This document shows, piece after piece, positions 23,614-37,367 of a stretch of 64,000 nucleotides of DNA. This DNA comes from Chrysomallon squamiferum. Taxonomy: Eukaryota > Mollusca > Gastropoda > Neomphalida > Peltospiridae. The translations under genes and the position numbers were made by a program. A model generated the notes under the pieces. The model was not told the origin of the DNA. It worked only from the letters and a program-made list of their open reading frames with translations, and searched no databases. The first letter of the stretch is position 1. Each line of letters begins with the position of its first letter. Location of the stretch: the NCBI GenBank assembly GCA_012295275.1, contig CM022669.1:19315091-19379090 (forward strand). Reading direction: 5' to 3'.

Positions 23614-26546
23614 TAAGAAAATCACATAAAAGAAACAAATACAGAGGTAAAGAGCCAGGCAGACAAATAAATGAAAGAACCTGGAATGGTATTTTCACAT
23701 TTAACAACACACCACAAACTTTATCTACGACACTTTCCAAATTTCACAAAACTGGATTTGCATATCATCCAGATCCACAAGTAGCACTGGTAGAGAAACA
23801 GCAGAAACACGGGGACATTGTAAACATTACTAATGTATTTAGTTTGTACAAACTTTGACTTGTGCTGCAGGTTTTCTATGCATGTTTTCACGTAGAGGTT
23901 GTAGTAGTCGATCTGCGACTCATAAAACGTCCTCTTCTCCTCCAGACTCTTGTACGTTGACCTCAGTCTGACCAACTCTTGTTTTCTGTTGTTTCGGTAC
24001 CGTCTTTGGTTCCGAATATCCTGAAATGAAACCAGGTGTTCTGATATAAAGCTGCATATATTGAAATAATAATAATTCAAAAAATTATAAATAAAGTAAA
24101 AGTTGATGTTTGTTCACAGATTCACATATATATATATATATATTTGGATAGACAGACTGACAGACATAGAGACAGACAGATAGATAGATTGTGCATGTGT
24201 GTGTATGTGTCAGTCAAAATTCTGTTAAAAATTCATGGACTGGTAGAATAAAAGTATACATGCTATATGAAAATGAAAACAGGTTTTCACATAAAACTGG
24301 CTGCAGTGAAATATTTATGTTCATTCATAGACTGATTTATAACTATAAACATCACCTGAATTGAAGGGGCCTGGACATAGCCATAATAAAATACATTAAA
24401 AATGTTGGTTATACAGATCTGTATAAAGAGGGAAAATCACTTTTTATAAATAAAGATAAATATATTTTATTGCCAATTTACCTGTAACAAATGAACTCAC
24501 CTGCACTATTGAATTGACAATTTCCTGGTACTTGGTTTTCTTTGATACTAAACCAGCAAGTTCCAGAGTCTGGAGATTCTTTTTAATTTTAGTCTTCATG
24601 TTTTCAAGTGGAAGCCTGCAACAGCAAACAGTTATATTCATTTAACTACATCTATCTGCATAAATATTGAAAACATAATTTTTTATAAATTATTGAGTAT
24701 ATATATAAAAATATATAAAGCACAATTTTAGGACAAACTTCTTTTTGTACACAAAATATTACAAATAGTTCAGTGGTAATGATTTATACACAGTAGTAGT
24801 ACATCACAGTAAAATGCACTGTTTTATACAAGGTAGTACATCATATTAAAACCATAGTTTTAGACAAAGTAATACATCATGTTAAACCAAAGTTTTATAC
24901 AAAGCAATACAGGTTTATAGCACAATGTAGCATTAGGTTATAACATAAAATGCACTATTTTATACAAAGTAATACAGGTTTATGTAACACTAAGCTATAA
25001 TGTAAAATGCACTGTTTCATACAAAGTAATACAGGTTTGTAGCACTAAGATGTAATATAAAATGTACCTGGTGTCTCCTAGAATAGATTCATGTCTCACA
25101 AGGTTGCTGCCTTTTGTCTGGGTTGCCTTCCTGTTAATCATATCTCGTTTTTTCACAATCGCTTGATGCAGCTCTTCCTATCAGTGATACACAATTTATA
25201 TATTTTAATTACTATAATTAACTATGTTATAAGAATATTTAGAAACTGTAACCAAAATTCTTAGTCTAATTTGTTATAGTGGAATCAGGGCAAATTTTCT
25301 TTTCAATACCTGAAATTGGAATTTCTTCAGAACAAGAATAAAGTATGTATGAAAATGTTAATAACTAACTAAATAAAATAAATAAAATTTAGCAGAGATT
25401 TAAATAATAATGACAAAATACTTTAAGAAAAAACATCTAAAATACTACTAATAATACATTTTTTGAAATACTATATAACAATTAAAATAATAATAACAAG
25501 ATTTATTAAAATACTAAATAACAATGAAAAAATAATAACAAGTTTTATTAAAATACTAAATAACAAAAGTGTCACAACTAAGGGTGTAATTAACGAACCT
25601 GGTTGTCATTTGAAGGTGAATCTAAAACTTCAATCAGATCATCTCCAGACTGACAAGCTATCACATCCACAATCATCCGCTTTGTTCTGTACAGATATTT
25701 AATAATAATAATAATAATAATAATAAAAATTTAAAATTAGTTAAAAAAAAGTAATTAACAGATTTCAATAAATAGCATTTTTAAAGGTGTATTCACAAAT
25801 TTTACTAATATTAGTAATAATTTTGAAAAAAAAAAAAAAAATTAAATAACAAATGTTTGTATTTAAAAAGAAAAGAGAAAGAAACTTTAAAAACTCAGTT
25901 ACTACAACTGCAGCAACAACTACATACCTGATCATCAATGTCTTCATATCTGCATGGTCATCCTGCTGGACATCAAACTTGCTGTTCAGTGTTATGGAGA
26001 TCTCAGTTTTGGCTAACTGTATTCTAAGACTTTCATTTGTCTCTTCATCTTTTGTCAACTCAGTACCTGTAATATTACCATTATATCTTATATACATGTG
26101 ATATTATCATTGTATCTCATATATATGTGATATTATCATTACATATTTTATAAGTGCAATATTATCATTGTATCTTATGTAAGTGTAATATTATTAGTAT
26201 ATATTATATATATTATATATATTATTATATATATCTATATATATGTATTATCATTATATCTTATAGACCTGTAGTTATCATTATAACTTATATATATCTG
26301 TAAAATTATCATTATATTGTATATACCTCTAACATTAATTATATCTTATATGCCTGTGAAGTTATTACTATATGTTATATACATGTAACATTATCATTAA
26401 ATCTTATATATTCATTTATATTTACTTTGTTATCTATCATATATAGATATATATTTACTATATAGAAACTTGGGAAAGGAAATAAATGTTTGACTTATCA
26501 CATTTTTATTAGTAGTATTACTATTACTTTTATTATTATTTAATTA

Positions 26547-26603
<57 letters not shown>

Positions 26604-29600
26604 AATTATTATTAACAGCAATTATTGCATTTGTGACTCAGAGAATGATAATAAACATGAAAATGAAAATAACAATATTTTCTAGCAAAAAACCCAACAA
26701 CTTACCAAGAAGATCATCGATAGTTGGCACTTCACCGAGATCTTCCAGTAACTCGTGTAGGGGATCATTGTGATCAGGAGCGATCACATCTTGATGCTGT
26801 AGTAGCAGCTGAAACATACAGACAAGTAGTTGTGGTCACAGCTGTAGCATTTACAAAATATCATGAATAATTTTAAAAACTAAACGATGTGTATGTAAAC
26901 CTTTAAATACAAAGAAGAAAATTTATTAGTGATAAGACTACAGAAAAATGTCTGAGCCCATATATTACTGTTATTATTATTAATCTTAATGTCCAAGTCC
27001 AGGTATTTTGTAGCTTTTTTTTTTTTTTTTTTAATCATTATTGTTATACTTTATTATTAGCTAAGAATGGTTGACAATAATTTGGAAGAATTTATTTAGA
27101 ATAATTCTTCATATCACAAATGATACTCTTTAAAATAATGGATAAATTTATAAATTCAACAAGATTATTATAACAATACCTCCTGCATGCAACAGAGAGC
27201 AGTACATTTTTGGAAAAAATCTCCAGAATATTCAATATTTTTAAATTTATTTAATTTTTTTTTTTAACTACCTGGTGTGTGTTGACGACCTCCTGTACAG
27301 AGATGTAGATGACTGGTTTTGTGATCATAGTCACGTCAGAGTACTGGTCTATGTTAAACTTCACCTCAGGGTCCTCCACATCGCATGCCTGCAGACAGTA
27401 CTTCCTGCAAACATCATCAACAACAACGACATTTTTAACTCTAACTGTAATTTATCTCTGTTAGTGAATGAAACATTTATTAACAGAATCCATTTTCCAA
27501 ACTTTGATACAGTTTGTAAAGAATTTTTATATGCAAAATATAGGAAAATATTTAAAAAAAAAAAATAAAATAAAATAAAATATAAAAAAAATATCAAAAA
27601 AAAAATTAAAAAAGTTTTAATTAAAAAAAAGTTAAAATATTAAAACAAAATAAATAAATAAAATTTAAAAAAGATGGTATCAACAATTAAATATTCATAA
27701 AAATAAAAACAACTGATAAATAAATAAACAAATAAATAAGCAAAAAAACAAATAAACAAACAAAAAAATCATCAAAGAACTCACTTGAATTTTTCATGGG
27801 CCACTCTGATGTAGTCGTTCATGCTAGACAGATAGGAACTTTCCCCACCAAAACCTTTGTTTGAAGCTGCAAACTGTAAAATCTTTGCTATTGAACCCAG
27901 GTTTCGTCTCTGGTCGTTTGTTAAGGCATTTTCAGCTCCCACACTGATAATATCAAAGGCATCAGGAGCAACGATGGCTGAATTGATGTATCGGTAGTAC
28001 AACAGATTGCCTACAATCTGAAAAAAAAAAAAATAAAAAATAAAAAATTAATAATAAATTGAACATATTAAATTATTTTTAAAAAAATGTTAAATACTGC
28101 TAACAATACAAAAGAATAGTTTTCTTTACATATATATTATTATTTTTATTTATTTATTTACTTATTTATATGTTGTTTTTTGTTGTTCTTTTTTGAATAG
28201 AACATTTTGGTACTGAATTGTAACTGAATGAGGTATAGAAATATAACAACATATAAAATGCATGATTCACTTATGATAATTATGGATTAACCTTAAGAGT
28301 AATTTTTAGAATGAAATATAGCAGCAATACAATAAAATATGATTAATTAAGATAACATGCTTTAAGAGATGTTTGACATAAAATTAATGTTAATGTGTAA
28401 ATAAAAAATAAATGTATGAAAATGATGTATATTATTATTATTATTATTTAACAAACCTTCAGAATATCTTTCTCAGGTGAGTCTGGAAACTGTTTCGTCA
28501 AAGACTGTTTCATAACTTTAGCCATGTACCTCATTCCATACCTAGAAAATAAAATATATTATATTCACAGACTACTATAACATTTCCTTTTTACCAGTAA
28601 AAGCTTGTAATGTATACTTGTATAAACAAATCATTTAAATACACTTCACTGTCAGACTTTATTGTTAGCAAACATTGGTTTTAGAACAAAAGAATAAATT
28701 GGAATTACACTCAGTTTATTTAGGTTATTTGTTCCCAGAATAGGTACAAATTAACAATGGAAAAAAAAAAAAAAAGAAAAGAAATGATGACTTGCAAAAC
28801 CAGTATACAAAACTGTATGTCTACTTTTTGACTAGATTAATTTTAATGTATATATATTGAAAATTATTCACAGTTTTAAATTTTAAACACACACACAAAC
28901 AGAAATATATACTAAAGTAATATGTACGGTATTTTGTCGAGTGAACTGAGAATGGCAGTGAGGAAAAGATCTGTGATGTCCTGAAGTCTTTTCATAGACT
29001 CTGAGATTTGTGCTACAACCTCTTCATGTTTGAGAGCTTGTTCTGTTGACACATCATAGGGCAATCCACTGTAAGCACAAAATTTATGTGTAAGATTATA
29101 TAACAAAAAAAAAAATAATAATAATAATAATAATAAAAAAAAAGAGAGAAAAAAGTATGAAAAGAAAAGAAAATTAAAAATAAGATAAAGAAGAATTAAT
29201 TTTTAAAAAAGCAGAAGCTGTATCATCAAAGGAAACAGTAATAACAAATTTACATGAAAGTTAAAACAAAAATATCACTGATATTATTATTTCCTAACTG
29301 TCCTCATAAATACAAGACATAACCTGACAATTTTCATCATAATTATATGACATCATGGTTTCCATTACAAATATATGACATCACAATTTCCATTATGAAA
29401 ATATGACATTGCAATTTCCAATACAAACATGACATCATGGTTTCCATGACAACTTTGACAAACATACCTTGTTTTTCCTGACTGTGACTCCATCTGGTTG
29501 ACCCACATTTTGTACACCTCTACTGGGTTTGTGTTGATTCGCAGGTTCCTGTCTTCAATCACTTTCAGAATGAGAGGATTTAACATTTCACGTAAAGCAT

Positions 29601-29843
29601 TCTGACCTCGCTGGTTCCTGAAACAGAGAAAAGATAAACATACATACACAGCCAGTTCTGTATTTTAAATTTAACATTTATCCCAGTACCAGACTTTTAC
29701 ATCTATTAACTCTGTTTAGTTTTTTTATTTTCTTTCCATTTATGATTTCTTAAAGTGTTTAAAACTTGTTCACTGAAATTTTATATATTTTATTTTATTT
29801 ATATTATTTTGATGTAATATTTGAATATTTATGATAAATATAT

Positions 29844-29880
<37 letters not shown>

Positions 29881-32780
29881 AAGACAGAGAGAGAGAGAGA
29901 TCATTATGAAGGAAAATTATGTCATCTGAAAAAACAATAACTAACTGAAACAATTAAATAAAAAATATATTAACACATTATATATCAATGAATATTCATA
30001 AAGATAATTAAAACAGTATTAAATGAAATTTTGTTAACACTTTACCTGTTAAAGCCAACAATCATCTTCACTACAAGAGGGTTTCCTGTCACAATGTCTG
30101 TCATCTTGTCAACCTTGGAACTAAGAAGATATTAAAATAAATTTTAATAACTCAGAGAAAGAGAAAAACAAAGAGAATGAAGAAACCATCATTCAGTCAT
30201 TAAATCTTATACTTTTTAAATTTACTATTAAAATACAATGCATTAAATTATGATATAAAATACACACTTGCTTACAGTAGTACCAGAAGAAATTAGTAAA
30301 ATTTATATGTGACTATTATAATTATTTAAAATATGAACAAACTTAATATAACAGAACCCTGTCTTACTCGATCACTGAAAGTTTGTTAATAAACAATAAA
30401 ATTATATATTTACTTATATTTGAGAAATCCATAACAAAATTTTCATGTAATTTATAAATATTTTCAAAAATCTGAAATAATTTTTAAAATATTTATGCAA
30501 TAATAATAATAAAATAATAAATGCATGCAAAATTTAAAATCATATATAATTAATTATACATGCTTTAATGAGGTTCATTTTGTAAATTAAATAAAATTTT
30601 AACAAATTTAAACAATAGCTCTGAATAAAAGTAACTTAAAATAAAAAATGTAAATTCAAAAACATATGTATTTGTTTTTTAATGATATGAAAATATTTCA
30701 ATACTCTTAAGATTTATTCTTAAGAAAACGATTCCAGAAATGAAATTTTATAAAAAAAATGTAATTTAAAAAAAAAAAAAGTTATCAAATGAAAAAGAAA
30801 TAAATGACTAATAAATATATATTATGTCCATTTAATTTTAGAATAAGTTTTAACTAATAGAAGACTGCAAAATAATAAACATGTATGGCATACAAAATAA
30901 ACATGAAACTATACAATTATCAATCAGAAAGTAAAATGTTAATATTAAAAAACATCAAAACTGATTAATATAAACTTGAACACACAAATATCATGCATTA
31001 AATAGTGCTGACGCAAATACAAACTGATGCAACACAAATCAGTCAAACACAAAATGTACTCATTAACTGAAACCTTAACTCTATGTCAAACTTCAAAATA
31101 AACAAGTAATTTTAGTAACATCAATGATACTAACATTGGAATAGATGAGAATACAATTCAGACACTGTTTGTAAAGTAAGTGAAAAATAAATTAAACTTT
31201 CTTTGGAAATACAGGTATTAGTTCATTCCTAATAAAATAACAGCACTGATAACCAAATAATAATAATAATACTTTGTACCAGTATTAATTATATAATACT
31301 CTCTGCATACAACATTATTACATCTTGAATCAGATTTAGTAATGTATCAGAAATAAGTTACAGAAATGAATTTATAAATTTATACATCTGTAAAATGGAT
31401 TATCAGAAACAGTAATACATTTAAAATAGTGATACTTCTGTCATAGTAATATATTTGTGATAGTAATCCTTTTGTAATAGTATGGCATTTGTGATAGAAA
31501 GACATTTGTAACAGTAATCTATTTGCTATAGTAATACATTTGTAAAATTAATGTATCTGTCACTGTGACAGTAATATACCTATATATTAACAGTAACATA
31601 TTTGTAATATATTATGCATCATATATATATTACACTAATTTAATACTTGCAATACTATAAAGTTTATATCAGTAATATCACTAGAATAACTAAGGGACTA
31701 TTTTACAATCACTAATGAAATTATTCACTTTTATACTACCATCCCTTACATATTGCAGCAACACTTACAGATACTATGAACTAAACATGCCAGTGCTATT
31801 TCTTTATCTCATATATAATATAGTATCATGTTTTAAGTACAAAAACCACTGAACAATCAGAACAAAACCCCTATACTAGATAAAATCACTGATATTTGAC
31901 CTAGCCCTGTCATTATTATGATTTTCTAAGACTTGATTCTTTATATGAACCTTCCCATAAACAGGGAAGCACATACCAAGAACTTTGATAAATAAGTTGA
32001 GCACTGGCTGGAACAAGAAACTGTCTAACTGGCAAACCAGGAGGAAGGATACTGTGAACCGTAACTCACTGTTCCTACACTGTAACTAACAAAGATACAG
32101 CTTCACCACAGTGAATATCTGTGTTGTTGTATTAAATAAATCTCAGTAGAAATAATAAACATTTTTTTTTTTTTTTTTTTTTATTATTTATTTATATATA
32201 TCTTTTTTAAATATTATTGGGTAAGTGATACCAGTTTCTGTATTAATTACCTTTTAAATGATGACACTGCAGGAAAGTAAAAGCTGCATCAGATTAAATA
32301 TTTAAACAGAACTTAATTTTCAATGAGCAACATCATTTCCAAAGTTATTTCAAATTTTAAAAGGTGGGAATAATGGTTTGTTATGGTTAAAACAAATGAA
32401 ATAAAAATAAAACAAACTCTGTTAAAATTAAGCAGTTGCATTTTTTTCCCTTTTAAAAAAAAAAAAAAAAACCTGAGTTTGGGGTGCCAGCAGTTTTTAC
32501 AAATTAAATTAAGAATCAGTTATTCAATAAGCAGTTATTTATTTTAGTAGTATGTCACATGAAGCAGCACTGCTGAATTAGACAAACTTACATACAGAGT
32601 TAACAAATTAATTTCCTGGGTAAATGATAAATTAAAAAATAATCTGTATTTCATGGCATCAGTTTTCCTCTCTTTCTCTGTCCATCTCTTACTAACACAC
32701 AGACATACACTCTCACTCATTCTCTCACACATGTCTGTCTGTCTGTCTCTCTCTCTCTCTCCCCCTCCCTCCCCCTCCTT

Positions 32781-32847
<67 letters not shown>

Positions 32848-35475
32848 TCAGGCAGTTCTCTCTTGGTTAATTTTGTAATCAGCATGAAAAATGGCACCTT
32901 TGAACATACCTTTCCATCTCATAAAGTGCAGAAGCTACTTTTCTGATTAAAATTAAAAGGAATAAAAATAAAAATGAGGGAGAAAGCTAATAAATTTGAC
33001 TCAAACTGAGTTTAATGTAGACAACTACCTGCAATGGAAAGTACCCTTTTGTGTGTAATAATAACAATATAAATTCAAACAAATACAAAAATTTATATGG
33101 AATATCTCAGGCCTTCAAATGTTTTATAATAAACCACTTTCTAACTGCAGATACACAAAACCTTTTCTTTTCTAAAAAAAACTCAGTATAAAAATTACAA
33201 TATCACTAAAACATTTTTTTTTTAAATCGACAACAATAAAAAAAAATACACACAAATGTCTAAATGAAAAAAATAAAGTGCATCAGAAAATGCATGCAAA
33301 ATTATATTTTAAGACAAAACGGGGGGAAAAAATAAAAATTGAATAAAAATTTAAAAAAATAGAAATTTAAAAAAAATATATGTAAAAAATTATATATAAA
33401 AAGAGGTAAATAAAAACAAAAATAATTTGAAAAATGTACGTATAAATTTTACCCATCCCCTTCTTTACATTTTTCAAAAATGAATTCATCACAGATAGTG
33501 TTAAACCTGAGCTGGAAGGTAGAGGCCAGAGAGAAGCCAGCGTTATACCACTTACTTGTTCATGCAACATGAAAAACAAAATAACAAACTCACAGTAAAC
33601 ACAGGGTGCCACCTATAACGACTGTACAACAAAACAATATATATACATGTTGAATATATCCTGTATATTACAACACCATGGTACCAAGAGGGAGACAAAA
33701 AAGTAATAAATTACCATAAATATATCATGCTTTGACAGAATCATGATTATCATCATCATCATCATCATCAAATGATTGGATTTCATATGTTATTGAACTC
33801 TGATGAATATTTTAGTTAAGAGATTGATTAGTAACAGTGTGTTAAAATTGAAAATGATTATATTAAACAAAAAGAGCAAATGTTTTAATTCTATTTTTTC
33901 TCGAATCTTAAACGTCATAATTCTTCTGTTGTTATTATTTCTGAATTAGTTATAATTTTCTTACTTTATTTAGATCTACAATCTACAAAATACTCAATAC
34001 TTTTCATTATAATTAATGATAAATTTTATTTTGCTTCTTTAAAAAATGAAAAATACAAAAAAAATATATATATCTATATAAAAAAATATATATATATTTT
34101 CATTAAATTATCATCAAATTTGCTATTTTCTGTTTCTCAATAAATACTATCCCCTTCCCTCTAATTCCTTACTATGTCGTTCTCTCATGCAATGATTTAC
34201 AAATAATTCAGCATTCTAATAAATAATTTCATTAAATAAATTCAAAACAAAGAAAAAAAAACCCACAAAAAACACTGGCTTTTCCATTTACCTCCCTCTG
34301 ATGTGAAATTGTCAGATCAAAGCATGATGTATTTGTGGTGTTAAGCATCTTAAAACATACACACAGTGATAGGTACACCTGAATATATAAATATATAAGT
34401 ATATCACCTGCAGGCATTTCTAAACAAACCTGTACTTACATTCTCCTATTTGCAAAAAGCGAAATTTGAAAGAAGAAGAAGAAAAAATGTATTAAGATTT
34501 TCAGATGTATTAGATTTTATAAAAAAAAATTATTTTTTAAATCTGAACTGAAACATATTTAAATGCAATAACTGAAAAAAAGAAAGAAGAAACAAAATAA
34601 GATTTCTTCAACAAATATAAAAAATGAATGATTCAAAACAGTAATATATTGTTATTTTTGACTGTGCCAAAAAATCCAAATAAATAAATAAATAAATAAA
34701 TAAGTAAATAAATGTTAAAAAATATTAATTTAAAAGCTGAAATAAACATTAGAATATATGAAAATATACACCAAAAAGTTAAAAATGTTATTAATATTTT
34801 TATGCTGTTGTATTTGACATGTAAGCTAATACTGAAAGAAAAAAAAAGAGAGAGAGAGAAAAAAAACAAAAAAAACCCCGTCTACTTGTACATATAGTTC
34901 TACACAAAGGTAGGTGCACACACATAGACACATGTATATGTTGTGTGTGTATTTACAATTGTTTGAGTTTATACATTATGTTTGTCCTTTTTTCAGTACG
35001 TGTATACTGAACACAGTAGCATCCCCTGTACTCTGAAGGTTTTGCTCATTTTGAGAAACACACAATCTATTATTATTGTTATTATTATTATTATTATTTT
35101 TGTCTGGCTCAATATTTGTTTTAATTTCTTATTTATTTCACAATTTTGGAATGACTAATTAACTATAGAAATATACACACAGATAAATTAAAAATAAAAG
35201 ATTTCCCACTGTCCTTTTGATTTCAATAATGTAATTTGTAAATTATATTATCACATTTAAATTTTTTTCTATTATTTACATGCATATAATTATATATTAA
35301 CACATGTACATATACAGAAACTTAAAATACTTTAATTTGTAAAAATATATTATCACAATAAAATTTTATTATGATATATGCACATAAATATATATAAATA
35401 TACACACATACATACAGACATAAAAATGTGTACAAACTTTCAACATCTTCATGAAAGCCATAAATTAAAAGAATA

Positions 35476-35521
<46 letters not shown>

Positions 35522-37272
35522 TTTGTTATGACCCACCACCATTTTATTTTAATAGTAGTAAAAATTTTGACAGTGAGAATTACTATAAAAAGTACCAAAT
35601 TTTATTTTTTAAAGGCAAAAATTCTTTAAAAAGAAATAATAAATAAAATTGTGTGAATTATTCATCAGCTGTTTCATTTCTTAAAACAACATACATGACA
35701 CGAATAATTTATACAACAAAAAATACTGTAAATCAGAAAACGTTGGTAGGATAAATTTTTGGTGCCATCATGGTTCAAACCTCCTCAGTGCAGGATGGGC
35801 CCAATTTAATCAATCCTTTCATATACAGCATTGTGTAATCAAGGGGTTTTATATTACCTTGCTATGTTTGCTTAATGGCTTACGTCCACCTACATTTTCT
35901 GATTTACAGAGTTAATTGACTGGTAGTAAACTAAGATCTACTGAGTGAGGACCTGCAACAGAACAGATTAGTCTGTGAGATGATTAATGAGAGTGATTTG
36001 AAGCTCATAGATGGTTATGCTGGTTTTTAAAGCAGCACTGTGATAATCTGTAATTTATATTGATTTTCTCGATTACCTCCTAATGCCCCCCCCCTCTAAC
36101 ACACAGACACAAAAAGATATGAATAGAACCCCTCTTAGCTAATAAATAAATAACTGTAAGTGTAAACAATCCTAATTATAATACTACCTAGTTATAGAGT
36201 AAATGAAAGAACCATTAAATTTCATTTTGAATATCTAAATATTTAATTACATGTCTGAAATAATCTGATATTTAACATTCTTTTGTTTGTATAATTAATT
36301 ACTTTTGCAAAAGACATTTATATATTTTTTTATGTGTATGGAAATAAAATAATGTTACTTGTTTAGTTGTAAAATACAGCTATGACAGTGCCACTTTTAG
36401 TGTGCTGAAATAAACAAGCTTAGATTTACAGGGAGATATATATTATATACAACACCAGAGAATGTTTTCATCTTATCTCTATGATCCTGTCTGCAATTTC
36501 CACCTGTTACTCATCATATGCAAAGCACTAGACACTCTACATTTATCTCTTAACAATGAAAATGAATTTTCAAAATTCAAATTCATTTTCAGTAAATGTT
36601 TCAAAAATTCTAAAGAGCATATTAAGTTTGACAGTTAATACTTAATATGCCATGATTATATAATTGCCCAACCCCCAAAGCAAAAAAAAAAAAAAAATTT
36701 ATAAGCTAAGAAAGCTTAAACAGTATTGTGATTTAACTGCAAGTAAGGGGCAGATAGGTTTTTCAGGGTAGCTAACACTGTCAGGAGAGATAACTGTTGA
36801 AGGCTGGATATGAGATAAGATGGAGAAATGATGATGACTTACGTATTGTCTGTGAATAGAAACCTACAAATTTAAGTGGCAGTCATGCATATTTATTTAT
36901 GATAATGAAGGATGAGAAATTTGAAATAAAGTGAAATGAAAAGGATTATTATAATGATATATGACATTCAAAAGAAAATTTGAAATATAATACTGGCATT
37001 AAAATTTAAAATAAAAATAATAATATACCGATATGAAAATACAATTATTCAAATGAAAAAGTTTTGTCATTCAAGAGAAAGGTTGCATTCTTAATGAATG
37101 ACAGATTGATAAACGAATGATTCAAAGAACGGATGCAAAGATGGGAGGATATACAGATGAAGGCAGATGAAAGAAGAACCAAAATTTAAACCTAAACCTA
37201 ATACTAGGAAGTGCAAAATGGAAATGAATACAATGTAAAGTTAAATGTACTACTTTGTAGAGTTTGATAGCA

Positions 37273-37320
<48 letters not shown>

Positions 37321-37332
37321 TAATAATAATAA

Positions 37333-37367
<35 letters not shown>

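Larger units (their letters stand above)
20964..26808 (-). other. IQGAP1: IQGAP C-terminal region and RasGAP C-terminus, exons 32-40
   Basis: The exons are 26706-26808, 25928-26066, 25599-25686, 25068-25177, 24501-24615, 23854-24020, 22016-22144, 21551-21659 and 20964-21089. Recognisable stretches are HNDPLHELLEDLGEVPT, SITLNSKFDV, DIRNQRRYRNNRK, YSAARLHEKGIVLEIEGL and LLQLQYEGVAVMKMF, then NVNLLIFLLNRKFY at the very end. In the family this region binds Cdc42, E-cadherin, beta-catenin and CLIP-170. Exon 37 uses a donor starting GTTTGT rather than GTAAGT. I chose it because it restores the codon with exon 38 (KS-K-KPKKH). Confidence 0.94.

Noticed and set aside
35479-35519. Run of 41 A as the tail of a recent retrotransposon
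   Set aside because: No recognisable element body or target-site duplication was seen before it, and homopolymers are common throughout this window.
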